In this document: piece by piece, positions 54,025 through 62,964 of the stretch
How the letters are laid out: every line of letters starts with the position of its first letter
Position numbering within the stretch: position 1 is the first letter of the stretch
NCBI RefSeq assembly: GCF_020097815.1
Contig: NZ_CP083663.1
Coordinates: 1,612,001 to 1,676,000, forward strand
Reading direction: 5' to 3'
Length of the DNA stretch: 64,000 nt
Source of the DNA: Haloprofundus salinisoli
Lineage (GTDB): Archaea > Halobacteriota > Halobacteria > Halobacteriales > Haloferacaceae
Notes under the pieces: model-generated
Seen by the model: the letters and a program-made list of their open reading frames with translations, nothing else
Told to the model about the DNA's origin: nothing
Databases searched by the model: none
Translations under genes and position numbers: made by a program

Positions 54025-55161
54025 CTACTCCGCTTCGGGGAAGAAGCGAACGACCCTGTCGTCGCCGTCGCGCGGTTCGCCCCGACCGTCGCGGTTGCTC
54101 GTCACGGCGTAGAGGTGGTCGTCCGGGCCGGTAAACACCGTCCTGAGTCGGCCGAACTCGCCCTCGTACAGTGTCTCGTCTTCGACGACTTCGGTGCCGT
54201 CGATGCGGAGGCGTCGCAGGTGTTCGCCAGCGAGCGTCCCGAAGAAGAAGTCGCCCTGCCACTCGCGGTAGGGGCCGTCGTAGAACGTCGCGCTCGCGGG
54301 AGCGATAGTCGGGGTGTACTCGGCGATTGCACCGGTGTACTCGTCGGTGCTCTCGGTGCCACCGACGTCGGGCCACCCGTAGTTGTTGCCCGCCTCGAGT
54401 ACGTTCACCTCGTCGTTCTCGGCGGGACCGTGTTCGGTCGAGAAGATATCTCCGTCGCGGAAGGCGAGACCCTGCGGATTGCGGTGGCCGTAGGTGAACA
54501 CCTCGTTGTCGAAGGGGTTGTCCGGATGCGGGTCACCGTCGAACGTCACCCGAAGCACCGACCCGTTGAGCGACTCGGTGTCCTGTGCCCGTTCGCGGAC
54601 GTTCGCGTCGCCGACGGTGGCCAAGAGACTGTCCTCGTAGACGGCGAGGCGACCGCCGTCGTGGATGATGTCGCCGGGGATGCCGTCGACGATCGGCTCC
54701 CACTCCCAGCCGTTTTCGACGTCGTGACGCACGATACGGTTCGTGAACTCGTACTCGCCACCCGCGTAGGTGTGGTAGGTAAACGCCGCCGGTTCGCTCG
54801 GGTGAAAGACCAACCCCGTGAGTCCGCCTTCGCCGTCGTCGACGATGTCGGAGACGCTCAGAACCTCCTCGGGGTCACCCCGTCCGCCGGGGATACGGAC
54901 GATTCGCCCGAGTCGCTCGGTGAGATAGAGGTCGCCGTCGCGCCACGCGGCTCCCCACGGGATTTCGAGGCCCGTGGTCACTGTCTCGTGTTGGATGCTC
55001 TGTGGCGGGGAGTCGGTCTGAGAGTCGTCGGTCGAGGAGCCGTTGCCGGTCGGAGGGCTGGAGGTGCTGTCGTTTCCGGGCGGGTCTGAAGTGGTCGGGG
55101 CGTCGAGGCAACCGCTTGCGGCGGCGGCGCCGACGAGTCCGAGGTAGGTCCGTCGGTCCAT
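54025..55161 (-). CDS. Lipoprotein PQQ-type glucose/sorbosone dehydrogenase
   Basis: A 378-residue exported lipoprotein. The signal (MDRRTYLGLVGAAAASGC) ends in a lipobox. The mature part is a six-bladed beta propeller of the sorbosone dehydrogenase family (GLEIPWGAAWRDGDLYLTER near the start, YTYGHRNPQGLAFRDGDIFSTEHG, FDNEVFTYGHRN). Known relatives use PQQ, but the family also has aldose dehydrogenases with broad range. ATG 55161 is chosen to give the lipobox. Confidence 0.88.
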   Translation of the reverse strand: MDRRTYLGLVGAAAASGCLDAPTTSDPPGNDSTSSPPTGNGSSTDDSQTDSPPQSIQHETVTTGLEIPWGAAWRDGDLYLTERLGRIVRIPGGRGDPEEVLSVSDIVDDGEGGLTGLVFHPSEPAAFTYHTYAGGEYEFTNRIVRHDVENGWEWEPIVDGIPGDIIHDGGRLAVYEDSLLATVGDANVRERAQDTESLNGSVLRVTFDGDPHPDNPFDNEVFTYGHRNPQGLAFRDGDIFSTEHGPAENDEVNVLEAGNNYGWPDVGGTESTDEYTGAIAEYTPTIAPASATFYDGPYREWQGDFFFGTLAGEHLRRLRIDGTEVVEDETLYEGEFGRLRTVFTGPDDHLYAVTSNRDGRGEPRDGDDRVVRFFPEAE

Positions 55162-55258
55162 ATCTCGGATATCTGGCTTCGCCAACCAAAAGTTATCGCA
55201 AGAAAATCACGTTTCGACGTTCGAACCTCTCTCGAACTCCGAGGGCCGAACGCTCGAT

Positions 55259-56158
55259 TCAGTTCGGCGATTCGAGATCTCGACCGAACTCGTCGAACGC
55301 GTCGATACCCTCGGGGAGGTCGTACGGAATCTCGCGTTCGGCCTGCCGGTTCTCGCCGCCGGCCTCCAGCGGTTCGGCCTCCTCCTCCCACCCCGGCTTC
55401 ACCTTCACGCTCTTGGCGGGCGTCCCGACGGCGACGTGGTGGGCGGGCACGTCGCCTTGCACGACCGACCGCGCGCCGACGACGCTGTTCTCGCCGATTT
55501 TACAGCCGGCGCGGACCATCGCGTCGTAGGTGACGCGGGCGTCGTCCTCGACGACGGTGTGGAAGTTCTTCACTGCGGTCTGGTCGACGATGTCGTGGTC
55601 GTGGCTGTAGAGGTGGACGCCGTCGGAGATGGAGACCCGATTCCCGATGGTCAACCGGCCTCTGTCGTCGAGGTGGACGTTGTCGTGGATGACGGTGTTG
55701 TCGCCGACGCGGATGTTGTGACCATACGTCATCGTGATACCTTTGAACAGACGGAGGTTCTCGCCGGCCTCCTCGAACAGGTGGTTGGCGAGCATCTGTC
55801 GGAAGCGGAGCGCGAACTCCACGTTGTCGGCCATCGGCGTCGCGTCGAACTGCCGCCAGAGCCACTGGAGGTGTTTCGAGCGCTTGAACATCTCCTCGTC
55901 CTTCTCGGCGTAGTACTCCGACTCCAGCGTCGAGTTGCACGGGTCGTACCCCTGCAGGCGGACGCGCTCGGCGTTCGACACGTCTTCTCCCGCCTGCCAG
56001 CGTTCGTACGCCTCCCGGTCGCCGTAGAGGTCGATAAGAACGTCTTGGACCACGTCACAGGTGTCCTCCTCGCCGGAGAGTCGTTCGTCAACCTCGTCGA
56101 TGAAGGCTCGAACTCCTTCCTCGGCCGCGAGGGGGAGCGAGATGTGACGCTTTGTCAT
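55259..56158 (-). CDS. Left-handed beta-helix acyltransferase
   Basis: A 299-residue protein. Residues 1-130 are helical and not part of the known fold (LSGEEDTCDVVQDVLIDLYG and onward). From about 135, hexapeptide repeats follow (MTYGHNIRVGDNTVIHDNVH, IGNRVSISDGVHLYSHDHD) with the MAT/GAT-type catalytic His. It ends with AVGTPAKSVKVKPG. Similar to galactoside or maltose O-acetyltransferases; the substrate may be a surface sugar. The long N-terminal helical domain is unusual. Confidence 0.83.
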   Translation of the reverse strand: MTKRHISLPLAAEEGVRAFIDEVDERLSGEEDTCDVVQDVLIDLYGDREAYERWQAGEDVSNAERVRLQGYDPCNSTLESEYYAEKDEEMFKRSKHLQWLWRQFDATPMADNVEFALRFRQMLANHLFEEAGENLRLFKGITMTYGHNIRVGDNTVIHDNVHLDDRGRLTIGNRVSISDGVHLYSHDHDIVDQTAVKNFHTVVEDDARVTYDAMVRAGCKIGENSVVGARSVVQGDVPAHHVAVGTPAKSVKVKPGWEEEAEPLEAGGENRQAEREIPYDLPEGIDAFDEFGRDLESPN

Positions 56159-56267
56159 CGGGCGAAGTTGGCTATCGTCGCTCAAATCGGTTCGGGTGTG
56201 CGCGCGCCGTGTCAGACCACGTGAGAACCGGAGATACACTCTTGTCGACCCGATTCACATCGGAACT

Positions 56268-56483
56268 ATGTTCAGGCGACAATTCTCGCGGGGCGTCGTT
56301 TCGGTGACGGCCGGCACGGTTCTCGCTGGGTGCGTCGACGCGACGGGAACGTACCGAATCGACGCCGAAACCGAGTCCGCACCGGAGCAGTGGGAGTGGT
56401 TCGTCTCGAACAAATCGAGAAACGGACTGCTACGCATCACTGAAGGCGGCGAACTGACGTTCTCGGAAGTCCCGCAACTGTGA
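56268..56483 (+). CDS. Small lipoprotein
   Basis: A 71-residue protein with a signal peptide and lipobox (VTAGTVLAGC) and a short acidic mature part of about 50 residues ending FSEVPQL. It may be a small exported lipoprotein or a truncated one. It lies 54 bases before the GH68 gene and could share its promoter. No family recognised. Confidence 0.6.
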   Translation: MFRRQFSRGVVSVTAGTVLAGCVDATGTYRIDAETESAPEQWEWFVSNKSRNGLLRITEGGELTFSEVPQL

Positions 56484-56537
56484 CCTCCACCGAGAACTAT
56501 CGGGAACACTTAGAACCTGCGTTCGCCTGCCTCCACT

Positions 56538-57857
56538 ATGCAAGACGACTCTGAGCGGCGTTCTCCCGACGAGGACGTGCGCCGCCGCACCCCGGCGTGG
56601 ACCCGCGAGCACGCCGCCGGAATCGAACGCTCCGAGGACACCGTCGCACCCATCATCTACCCGCCGGAGGCACCCGTCGACTCGGATCTCCACATCTGGG
56701 ACACGTGGTTCCTCCGCGAGCGCGACAGCTCCATCGCCGAGATCGACGGCTACCGCGTCATCTTCGCGCTCACCTCCTCCTCGGAACTGCTCCCCGGCAA
56801 GCGCCACGACGTGGCGACTATCCGCTACTTCTACTCGCGCGACGGCGAGGAGTGGGAAACTGGTGGACCCGTCTTCGACGTCGACGAGAACGGTCCGCTC
56901 GGGTCGCGGCAGTGGGCCGGCTGCGCGCTGTACGACCAAGGAACCGTCTACGCCTACTACACCGCCTCGGGCGCGCGAGGAGAGGAGGAACTCACTTACA
57001 CCCAGCGCCTCGCAGTCGGTCGCGGTGGCACCGTCGAAACCGACGAGAACGGCCTCCGAATCGACGGGACGTGGACCCACGAGGTGCTTTTGGAACCCGA
57101 CGGCGAATATTACGAGATCGAGGCCCAGTCCCGCGGGATGATCTACACCTTCCGCGACCCGTGGTTCTTCGAGGACGAGGGCACTACCTACCTGTTGTTC
57201 GAGGCGAACACGCCCGTCCTGGAGGGCTCCGACGCCTGCGGCGACCCCGCCCAACAGGAGTTCAACGGTAGCGTCGGCATCGCCGAGTCGCCGACGGGCG
57301 ACCCTACGGACTTCAAACTCCGCCCACCGCTTCTCGACGCCGTCTGCGTGAATCAGGAACTCGAACGCCCGCACGTCGTCCGCCGCGACGGCCGGTACTA
57401 CCTCTTCATCTCCAGCCACGTCCATACGTTCGCGCCCGACCTCGACGGCTACGACGCGCTGTACGGCTTCGTCGCCGACTCGCTGCGCGGCGAGTACGAA
57501 CCGCTCAACGGCTCGGGACTTGTGTTGACGAACCCGGCGAACGCGCCGTTTCAGGCGTACTCCTGGCTCGCGTACGACCACGGCGACGAACTGCTCGCCA
57601 CCTCCTTTTTCAACTACTTCGAGTTCGACCGGCCGAGTCTCGACGAAGTCGCGGTACTTCCGGAGGCCGAGCAACTGCGTCGGTTCGGCGGGACGCTCGC
57701 GCCGACGGTTCGCATCCGTCTCGACGACAACCGGACGAAAGTGGTGGGCACGCTCGGCCACGGCCACCTCCCGCTGCCAAACGAAAAACTCCCGGAGCCG
57801 TGGTGGGAGCGCGGCGAGCGATTGCCGAACGAAGGCGAGTACGGACGGCGGACGTAG
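56538..57857 (+). CDS. GH68 fructosyltransferase (levansucrase/inulosucrase family)
   Basis: A 439-residue five-bladed beta-propeller enzyme that transfers fructose from sucrose to make levan or fructo-oligosaccharide. The three catalytic acids are visible: nucleophile in HIWDTWF (Asp55), transition-state stabiliser in TFRDPWF (Asp207) and acid/base in QELERPH (Glu276). No signal peptide is seen, unlike most levansucrases. It is convergent with a GH32 fructosidase gene (18-base gap). Confidence 0.92.
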   Translation: MQDDSERRSPDEDVRRRTPAWTREHAAGIERSEDTVAPIIYPPEAPVDSDLHIWDTWFLRERDSSIAEIDGYRVIFALTSSSELLPGKRHDVATIRYFYSRDGEEWETGGPVFDVDENGPLGSRQWAGCALYDQGTVYAYYTASGARGEEELTYTQRLAVGRGGTVETDENGLRIDGTWTHEVLLEPDGEYYEIEAQSRGMIYTFRDPWFFEDEGTTYLLFEANTPVLEGSDACGDPAQQEFNGSVGIAESPTGDPTDFKLRPPLLDAVCVNQELERPHVVRRDGRYYLFISSHVHTFAPDLDGYDALYGFVADSLRGEYEPLNGSGLVLTNPANAPFQAYSWLAYDHGDELLATSFFNYFEFDRPSLDEVAVLPEAEQLRRFGGTLAPTVRIRLDDNRTKVVGTLGHGHLPLPNEKLPEPWWERGERLPNEGEYGRRT

Positions 57858-57875
57858 ACTGTCCGAACCGTCGCC

Positions 57876-60023
57876 TCAGGACTGTCGTCGCTTTCCGGCT
57901 GGGAACGTCGCTTCGAGCTCCCACGCCCCCGCCGACCGTAGTGTCACGTCGCCGCCGACCGCCGACAGCGACACGCCCTCGGCGTCGATTCGAGTCGGGT
58001 AGACGCGACTCGTGAGACACCGACGCTCGTTTGCGAACAGTTCCAGAATAGAGCCGTCGACGAACGCGCGAAGCGAGAGCTCGTCCTCCTCGACGGGCAT
58101 CCGCTGTTCGTCCTTCGCCCCCGGGCCGTGACTCGACGCCGAGCGGTCGACGACGACCGACTCGCCGTCGCACCGCACGAGCGTCCGCTCCGAGAGCGCC
58201 GGCGACTCGAACACGCCGAGTTCGAACGTCGCTCCCTCGTCGAGCGAGATCTCGAACGCCAGTTCGTAGCTGTTGCCGGTCAGATCGAGCGTTCGGCGCT
58301 CGCCCGCCGACAGCGATACGTCGCCGGAGAGCGCGCCGGGTCCGCGAAGACTCGCCAGTTCGGCGGCCGGCCGCTGGACGATGTCGCCGTCGGAGACGTC
58401 CAGCTCCCGCGGCAGCGACATCGCCCCCGACCAGCCGGCGCGCCACTGCGCGTCGAGGTCACGAGCCTCCGGGAGCCATCCCCACGTCAGCACGCGGCCG
58501 TCGGGCGCGCGCAGCGACTGCGGGGCGTAGTAGTCGCCGTAGTCGAGGACTCCTTCGTTCGTCGGGTCGAAGTCGGGTGCGTCGAGGTCCGCCTCGCCGA
58601 CGAAGTAGATGGGCTCGTCGTAGTTCGACACCTGCAGGAGCTGTGTATCGCCGAAGTCGAGCAGTTCCGGACACTCCCACACCGTCCCGGGGTCGGGTTC
58701 CTCGCGGCCGAACAGCGGACCGACGTACTCCCACTCGTCGAGGCTCTCACCGCGGTAGAGCAGCACGACGCCGCCGCCGGTCTGCGCGCCCGCGCCGACG
58801 AGGTGGTACCAGACGCCGTCCTGTCGCCAGACGCAGTGGTCGCGGAACTCCGCGTCCCAGTCGTTCGTCGCCAGCACCGGCGGGTCCGTCGGCGCTTGCT
58901 CGATGACGGGATTTTCGGCGTGTTTCACCCACGTCCGGAGCTCATCGTCGGCGGCCGTCGCCAGACACGGCAGTTGGACGCGACCGCGGCCGCCGGTGTA
59001 CAGGAGTCTCGGCGCCCCGTCGGTGTCGACGACGGTACACCCCGACCAACAGCCGTCGCGGTCGGGACCATCCGGCGACGGCGAGAGCGCCACCGGTTCG
59101 TCGCGCCAGTTGACGAGGTCCCCGCTCGTCGCGTGTCCCCAGTGAATCGTCCCGTGGAACGGTCCCGCGGGGTTGTACTGGTAGAACACGTGGTAGCGCC
59201 CGCCGTAGTGGACGAGGCCGTTCGGGTCGTTCAGCCAGTTGGCGGGCGCGGCGAGGTGGTAGCCCGGTCGGTGGTGGTCGCCGGCCAGCGCCGCCCGAAC
59301 GTCGGCAAACCCCTCGACGTCGGCAGGGCGGTCGGTGAAGCTCGGCCGTCGGTCGGAGGCCAACGACGCCAGCAGATTTCGCGCGAACCGGTCGCGGGCG
59401 TGCGTCTCGCCGCCCTCGCGGTCAAAGTGGAGATGTTCGCCGCTGCCGGCGACCGTTCCCCGGCCAACGCGCCACGAAAGCAGCGACTTGTGGCCGACGA
59501 GTAACTCGTCGCCGCGGAGCGAACTGCCGAGAACCTGGCCCCGTTCGGGGACGAGCCTCTCGTACCGCGCGAACGGCCGGTCGTCGCCGGGCGACGCCAG
59601 GTGGAACCGGTCGTCAAACGACTCGAAAGCGGGGTGGTCCGCGTAGAGCGCCTTCCGCGCGAACCCGGACGGGCCGTGCACGTCCTCGACGCCGGTGGCA
59701 TCCGGGCGGACGCCGTCGATGCCGAGGGGTTCGACCGCAGACAGCGCGTGAAGCGAGAGGAGCAGGCCGCCGCCGTCTTCGAGAAACGACTGAACGCATC
59801 GAGCGCTTTCACGGACCGCCGCCGGCCCGTCGTCGAGAGGGGTATCGCGGTGCCACCAGACCGCATCGTAGGCACCGAGGTCGACGGCACCGTCGGCGAC
59901 GGCGGCGAACGAGACGATGTCGGCGGCCGTCGCCGCCTCGGCACACCACTCGTACGCCGCCCACTGCTCCGACGAGCGGTCGGCCACGTACATACACGCG
60001 ACGCGTACTGGGAGCGTCTCCAT
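57876..60023 (-). CDS. GH32 fructan/sucrose hydrolase with N-terminal glutamine-amidotransferase-like domain
   Basis: A 715-residue fusion. Residues 1-225 look like a class I glutamine-amidotransferase/ThuA-like Rossmann domain ([40 protein letters not shown]). Residues 250-550 are a GH32 propeller: nucleophile WLNDPNG (Asp266), stabiliser FRDHCVW (about 395), acid/base WECPEL (about 450). A C-terminal beta-sandwich follows. It would release fructose from levan or sucrose. No signal peptide, so it may act inside the cell. Confidence 0.9.
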   Translation of the reverse strand: METLPVRVACMYVADRSSEQWAAYEWCAEAATAADIVSFAAVADGAVDLGAYDAVWWHRDTPLDDGPAAVRESARCVQSFLEDGGGLLLSLHALSAVEPLGIDGVRPDATGVEDVHGPSGFARKALYADHPAFESFDDRFHLASPGDDRPFARYERLVPERGQVLGSSLRGDELLVGHKSLLSWRVGRGTVAGSGEHLHFDREGGETHARDRFARNLLASLASDRRPSFTDRPADVEGFADVRAALAGDHHRPGYHLAAPANWLNDPNGLVHYGGRYHVFYQYNPAGPFHGTIHWGHATSGDLVNWRDEPVALSPSPDGPDRDGCWSGCTVVDTDGAPRLLYTGGRGRVQLPCLATAADDELRTWVKHAENPVIEQAPTDPPVLATNDWDAEFRDHCVWRQDGVWYHLVGAGAQTGGGVVLLYRGESLDEWEYVGPLFGREEPDPGTVWECPELLDFGDTQLLQVSNYDEPIYFVGEADLDAPDFDPTNEGVLDYGDYYAPQSLRAPDGRVLTWGWLPEARDLDAQWRAGWSGAMSLPRELDVSDGDIVQRPAAELASLRGPGALSGDVSLSAGERRTLDLTGNSYELAFEISLDEGATFELGVFESPALSERTLVRCDGESVVVDRSASSHGPGAKDEQRMPVEEDELSLRAFVDGSILELFANERRCLTSRVYPTRIDAEGVSLSAVGGDVTLRSAGAWELEATFPAGKRRQS

Positions 60024-60127
60024 CCTCTACGAGTGACGTCGCTGAGCGATTAAGCGTTGCCGACTTCGCAGCGGTTGCTGGCGTCGCCCTCTCCCTCTTG
60101 CGCCATTTGATATCGCAGTATGTGGTT

Positions 60128-60256
60128 TAACTTCGAACGTGGCCCTGCGACTGGCTCTCGACGGACGTGAGGCCGAGGCGCTCCGCCCACCGGACAATCC
60201 GCTCGTCACCCCCCGATTCGACGGGTGAACCGGTTCCGATAAGTGTCGTCTCGCCT
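60128..60256 (-). other. Possible C-terminal gene relic
   Basis: An open frame on minus with no start codon ends GGDERIVRWAERLGLTSVES then QSQGHVRS and a TAA. It has the look of a real helix and strand C terminus, but the region upstream on minus is the aldo/keto reductase gene on plus, so no full gene fits. It may be a decayed remnant or chance. Confidence 0.25.
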
Positions 60257-60267
60257 TAGCGCGCGGT

Positions 60268-61320
60268 ATGAACTACCGAACGCTGGGCGATTCGGGAGTG
60301 GAAGTGAGCGAAGTCGGCTTCGGCGCGTGGGTCGTCGGCACCGACTGGTGGGGCGACCGGACCGAAGACCAGGCCGTCGAGATGGTCGAGTACGCCCTCG
60401 ACCAGGGAATCACGTACTTCGACACCGGCGACGTCTACGGCCACGGCGACAGCGAGAAGCTCATCGGGAAGGCGCTGGCCGACTACCGCGACGAGGTGAC
60501 GCTGTCGACGAAAATCGGCTACGACTTCTACAACCACCCGCAGGCGGGCCACGGCGAGTTGCCGAAGCGACTGGACTCCGAGTGGATTCGAACCTGCGTC
60601 GAACGGAGTCTGGAGCGTCTCGACACCGATTACGTCGACTTCCTCCAACTGCACAACGCGAACGTCGACGAGGTGACGCCCGACGTGGTCGAAACCCTCG
60701 AATCACTCCGGGAAGAGGGAACCGTCGACGCGCTCGGCTGGGCGCTCGGCCCCTCCATCGGTTGGCTCGCCGAAGGTGACCGCGCCGTCGAATTCGACTT
60801 CGACGCCATCCAGACCGTCTTCAACGTCTTCGAGCAGACCCCCGGCCGACACTTCCTCGACACCATCGCGCGCGAGGACGCCGACACCGCCGTCATCGCC
60901 CGCGTGCCCCACTCTTCGGGGCTTCTGAACGAGCAGGTGACGCCCGACACCGAACTCGATGCCGGCGACCACCGCGGGTTCCGCCCCGACGAGTGGTACG
61001 AGACGGGGTGGGAGAAAGTCGAGGCGCTTCGGTTCCTCGAACACGACGGCGAGCGCACGATGGGGCAGGCCGCCATCCAGTGGCTGCTCAGCCACGACGC
61101 CGTCGCGTCGGTGACGCCGACGTTCCGGACGACGGACGACATCGACGAGTGGGCCGCCGCCTCCGAAACCCCGCCGCTCTCCGAGGCGGAGGTCGACCGT
61201 GTCGAGGAACTCTACCGAGAGAACTTCGGAATCACCCGCGACGACGGCATGGACAGCCTCCGCTCTTCGGTGGACGGCGCGGATCTGGTGGGCACCGGCA
61301 AGCAGAACGCCGGTCGATAA
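60268..61320 (+). CDS. Aldo/keto reductase
   Basis: A 350-residue TIM-barrel NADPH oxidoreductase. The catalytic tetrad is visible: Asp and Tyr in FDTGDVYGHGDSE (Asp about 52, Tyr about 56), Lys in LSTKIGYDF (about 89) and His in DFLQLHNANV (about 131). The end of the barrel has the NADP-binding stretch TPTFRTTDDIDEWAAA. It starts MNYRTLGDSGVEVSEVGFG. Substrate unknown. Confidence 0.92.
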   Translation: MNYRTLGDSGVEVSEVGFGAWVVGTDWWGDRTEDQAVEMVEYALDQGITYFDTGDVYGHGDSEKLIGKALADYRDEVTLSTKIGYDFYNHPQAGHGELPKRLDSEWIRTCVERSLERLDTDYVDFLQLHNANVDEVTPDVVETLESLREEGTVDALGWALGPSIGWLAEGDRAVEFDFDAIQTVFNVFEQTPGRHFLDTIAREDADTAVIARVPHSSGLLNEQVTPDTELDAGDHRGFRPDEWYETGWEKVEALRFLEHDGERTMGQAAIQWLLSHDAVASVTPTFRTTDDIDEWAAASETPPLSEAEVDRVEELYRENFGITRDDGMDSLRSSVDGADLVGTGKQNAGR

Positions 61321-61421
61321 ACCTTCAACCACGATACGAAATTCTCGCCCGCCGAGAATCACGATTCGAGACTGTAGCGGTGTACTATCCTCCCCTACTC
61401 GCTCACGGCTGACGCCGTTCG

Positions 61422-61910
61422 GTGGACTCCCGAGGAGTCGACGGTCTCGAAGCGGGACGCGCGGCCCTCCTCGCGGCCGAGCGGGCGGACGAACAGCGGT
61501 CGCTCACCGCCCGGCTCGACAGTCGCGAGTCGCTCGCGGAGTTCCGCGCGTACTGCAATGCCCACGACCTCGACTTCGAACTCGACGACATCGCCGAAGA
61601 CACTCAGCCGAGAGCCGTACAGTACGACCTCTCGACGCCGCAGTTGGACGCGCTCGTGGCGACGTTCGAGATGGGCTCCTTCAACATCCCGCGGGATACG
61701 ACGCTCGGCGAGGTCGCAGACTACTTCGGTATCTCGACGCACGCGGCTTCCGAACGCTTCCGTTGAGGACAAACGAATTTCATCGCAAAGACGCTCTCGA
61801 TGGCAAGTCGGACGACGAGGAAGCGCGAGTCGGCGACCCCGCTGGTTATTTCTACGACCTCTCGAACAAGGCTCAATTATATATCAACGGAGATTGTGGT
61901 ATTCTATTGA
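61422..61910 (+). pseudogene. Broken HTH-10 (Bat-like) regulator
   Basis: The C-terminal part of a bacterio-opsin-activator-type regulator. It ends with the HTH-10 helix-turn-helix: DLSTPQLDALVATFEMGSFN, then PRDTTLGEVADYFGISTHA, SERFR. An in-frame TGA (61764-61766) follows, and reading on gives GQTNFIAKTLS, the expected continuation. A CGA to TGA change would explain this. The N-terminal sensor part is missing, because a stop lies just before the first codon. Confidence 0.65.
61877..61885 (+). promoter_or_regulatory. TATA-like box for small ORF and DUF7344-like gene
   Basis: TTATATATC lies 30-38 bases before an ATG at 61915. It is the most AT-rich TATA candidate in this part of the window. 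Confidence 0.5.
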
Positions 61911-61914
61911 CAGT

Positions 61915-62031
61915 ATGTCGTCCCCTCTCCAACGAAGAACGAGCCCCCTCCAGCGAAGAACGACCACCGGTACCTGCTCGGTGAAACACCTCGGTCCGTG
62001 CCGCGACGCGGATCACTGTTCACAAAAGTGA
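61915..62031 (+). CDS. Candidate 38-residue Cys/His microprotein
   Basis: The frame reads MSSPLQRRTSPLQRRTTTG, with a direct internal repeat (SPLQRRT twice), then TCSVKHLGPCRDADHCSQK. Cys21, His25, Cys29, His34 and Cys35 could bind zinc. The stop overlaps the ATG of the next gene (TGATG), so translation would be coupled. A strong TATA lies upstream. Haloarchaea are rich in small zinc proteins; this assignment is inference. Confidence 0.45.
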   Translation: MSSPLQRRTSPLQRRTTTGTCSVKHLGPCRDADHCSQK

Positions 62032-62369
62032 TGTCCGCAGACGATTCCGAGCGTTCACTCTCCCCGTCGACGGCGTTCGAACTGCTCGCCGACCCCTCGC
62101 GGCGGGGCGTGTTGTACGTCCTGTACGATTCGGACAGTGCCATCCAGTACGAACGACTCGTCGACCGACTCCTCCGCCGGGAGATCACACCGTTCGATAA
62201 CCGCCGCCGTCTCCACCTCGAACTGCACCACACCGTGATACCGAAACTGACCGCGTCGCTGTTCGTCCAGTACGACGAACGGACCCGCCGTCTCCGTCTG
62301 ACCGACCCGAGGTCGGAACTCGAACCGTATCTCGCCTTCGCGCGGTCGATGGACCGTACCGAGCGATAG
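62031..62369 (+). CDS. DUF7344-like winged-helix protein
   Basis: A 112-residue protein with the pattern of a haloarchaeal winged helix: SPSTAFELLADPSRRGVLYVLYD, a wing or dimer segment, and LHHTVIPKLTASLFVQYDER. It probably binds DNA and regulates a nearby gene. The ATG overlaps the stop of the small Cys/His ORF. The family name is from memory. Confidence 0.7.
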   Translation: MSADDSERSLSPSTAFELLADPSRRGVLYVLYDSDSAIQYERLVDRLLRREITPFDNRRRLHLELHHTVIPKLTASLFVQYDERTRRLRLTDPRSELEPYLAFARSMDRTER

Positions 62370-62439
62370 CGTCCCCGAGCCCGCGCGTTCGTCTCTCCTT
62401 CGACCCCTCCGTTTCGCTTCGAATTCGACGGCCGACGGC

Positions 62440-62455
62440 GGCGGGCGTTCCCGCC
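62440..62455 (+). terminator. Hairpin after winged-helix gene
   Basis: GGCGGG-CGTT-CCCGCC (62440-62455) is a perfect 6-base stem 71 bases after the stop. It lacks a following T-run, so terminator function is uncertain. Confidence 0.25.
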
Positions 62456-62492
62456 CGTATACTTCCACTACGCACCCTCGACAAGCGTCGGA

Positions 62493-62501
62493 AAGTAATA
62501 C
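62493..62501 (+). promoter_or_regulatory. TATA-like box
   Basis: AAGTAATAC lies 26-34 bases before the ATG at 62527. Confidence 0.45.
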
Positions 62502-62526
62502 GTTCATCGGCGTCATCGGATATTGT

Positions 62527-62955
62527 ATGACCGACTCACACGTCCACGTCTCGGTTTCGGTCGTCGCCGACGGCGAAACGATCGGCCAGTTCGACTCCGA
62601 CTCCCAATCCGCAGCGAACGCGTCGATGACGAGCGAAGACGCGGGCGACCAGAGCCGAACGGAGTCGGCCGAAACGACCGAGGCCGTCGGGGCACCCGAG
62701 ACGGTCGAGACACCCGAAACGGACCGTGAACCCGACGTCGACGGCGAGACCGATACCGACGAGTCCGAACCGGAGGCGGCGGCGACGTTCGAGTTGTACC
62801 GCGACAAAGCCGACGAGTGGCGCTGGCGACTCCGCCACCGTAACGGGAACATCATCGCCGACGGTGGCGAGGGCTACTCGTCGAAGTCGGCCGCGAAAAA
62901 CGGCATCAAGAGCGTCCGGCGAAACGCACCGGGGGCGACGCTCCTGACGCGGTGA
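62527..62955 (+). CDS. HVO_2922/YegP-like DUF1508 protein
   Basis: A 142-residue protein. Residues 1-85 are acidic and disordered-looking (Glu, Thr and Asp-rich). The C-terminal domain of about 50 residues is DUF1508/YegP-like: ATFELYRDKADEWRWRLRHR, GNIIADGGEGYSSKSAAKNG and IKSVRRNAPGATLL. These small domains are widespread and of unknown biochemical role. The long acidic extension is a haloarchaeal variant. Confidence 0.8.
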   Translation: MTDSHVHVSVSVVADGETIGQFDSDSQSAANASMTSEDAGDQSRTESAETTEAVGAPETVETPETDREPDVDGETDTDESEPEAAATFELYRDKADEWRWRLRHRNGNIIADGGEGYSSKSAAKNGIKSVRRNAPGATLLTR

Positions 62956-62964
62956 GCCGTCGAC

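Noticed and set aside
53945-54376. Frame with an SDSD-rich C terminus downstream of the sugar dehydrogenase
   Set aside because: It is a shifted frame of the dehydrogenase and its 3' flank; the Ser/Asp string comes from the short GGAGTC repeat.
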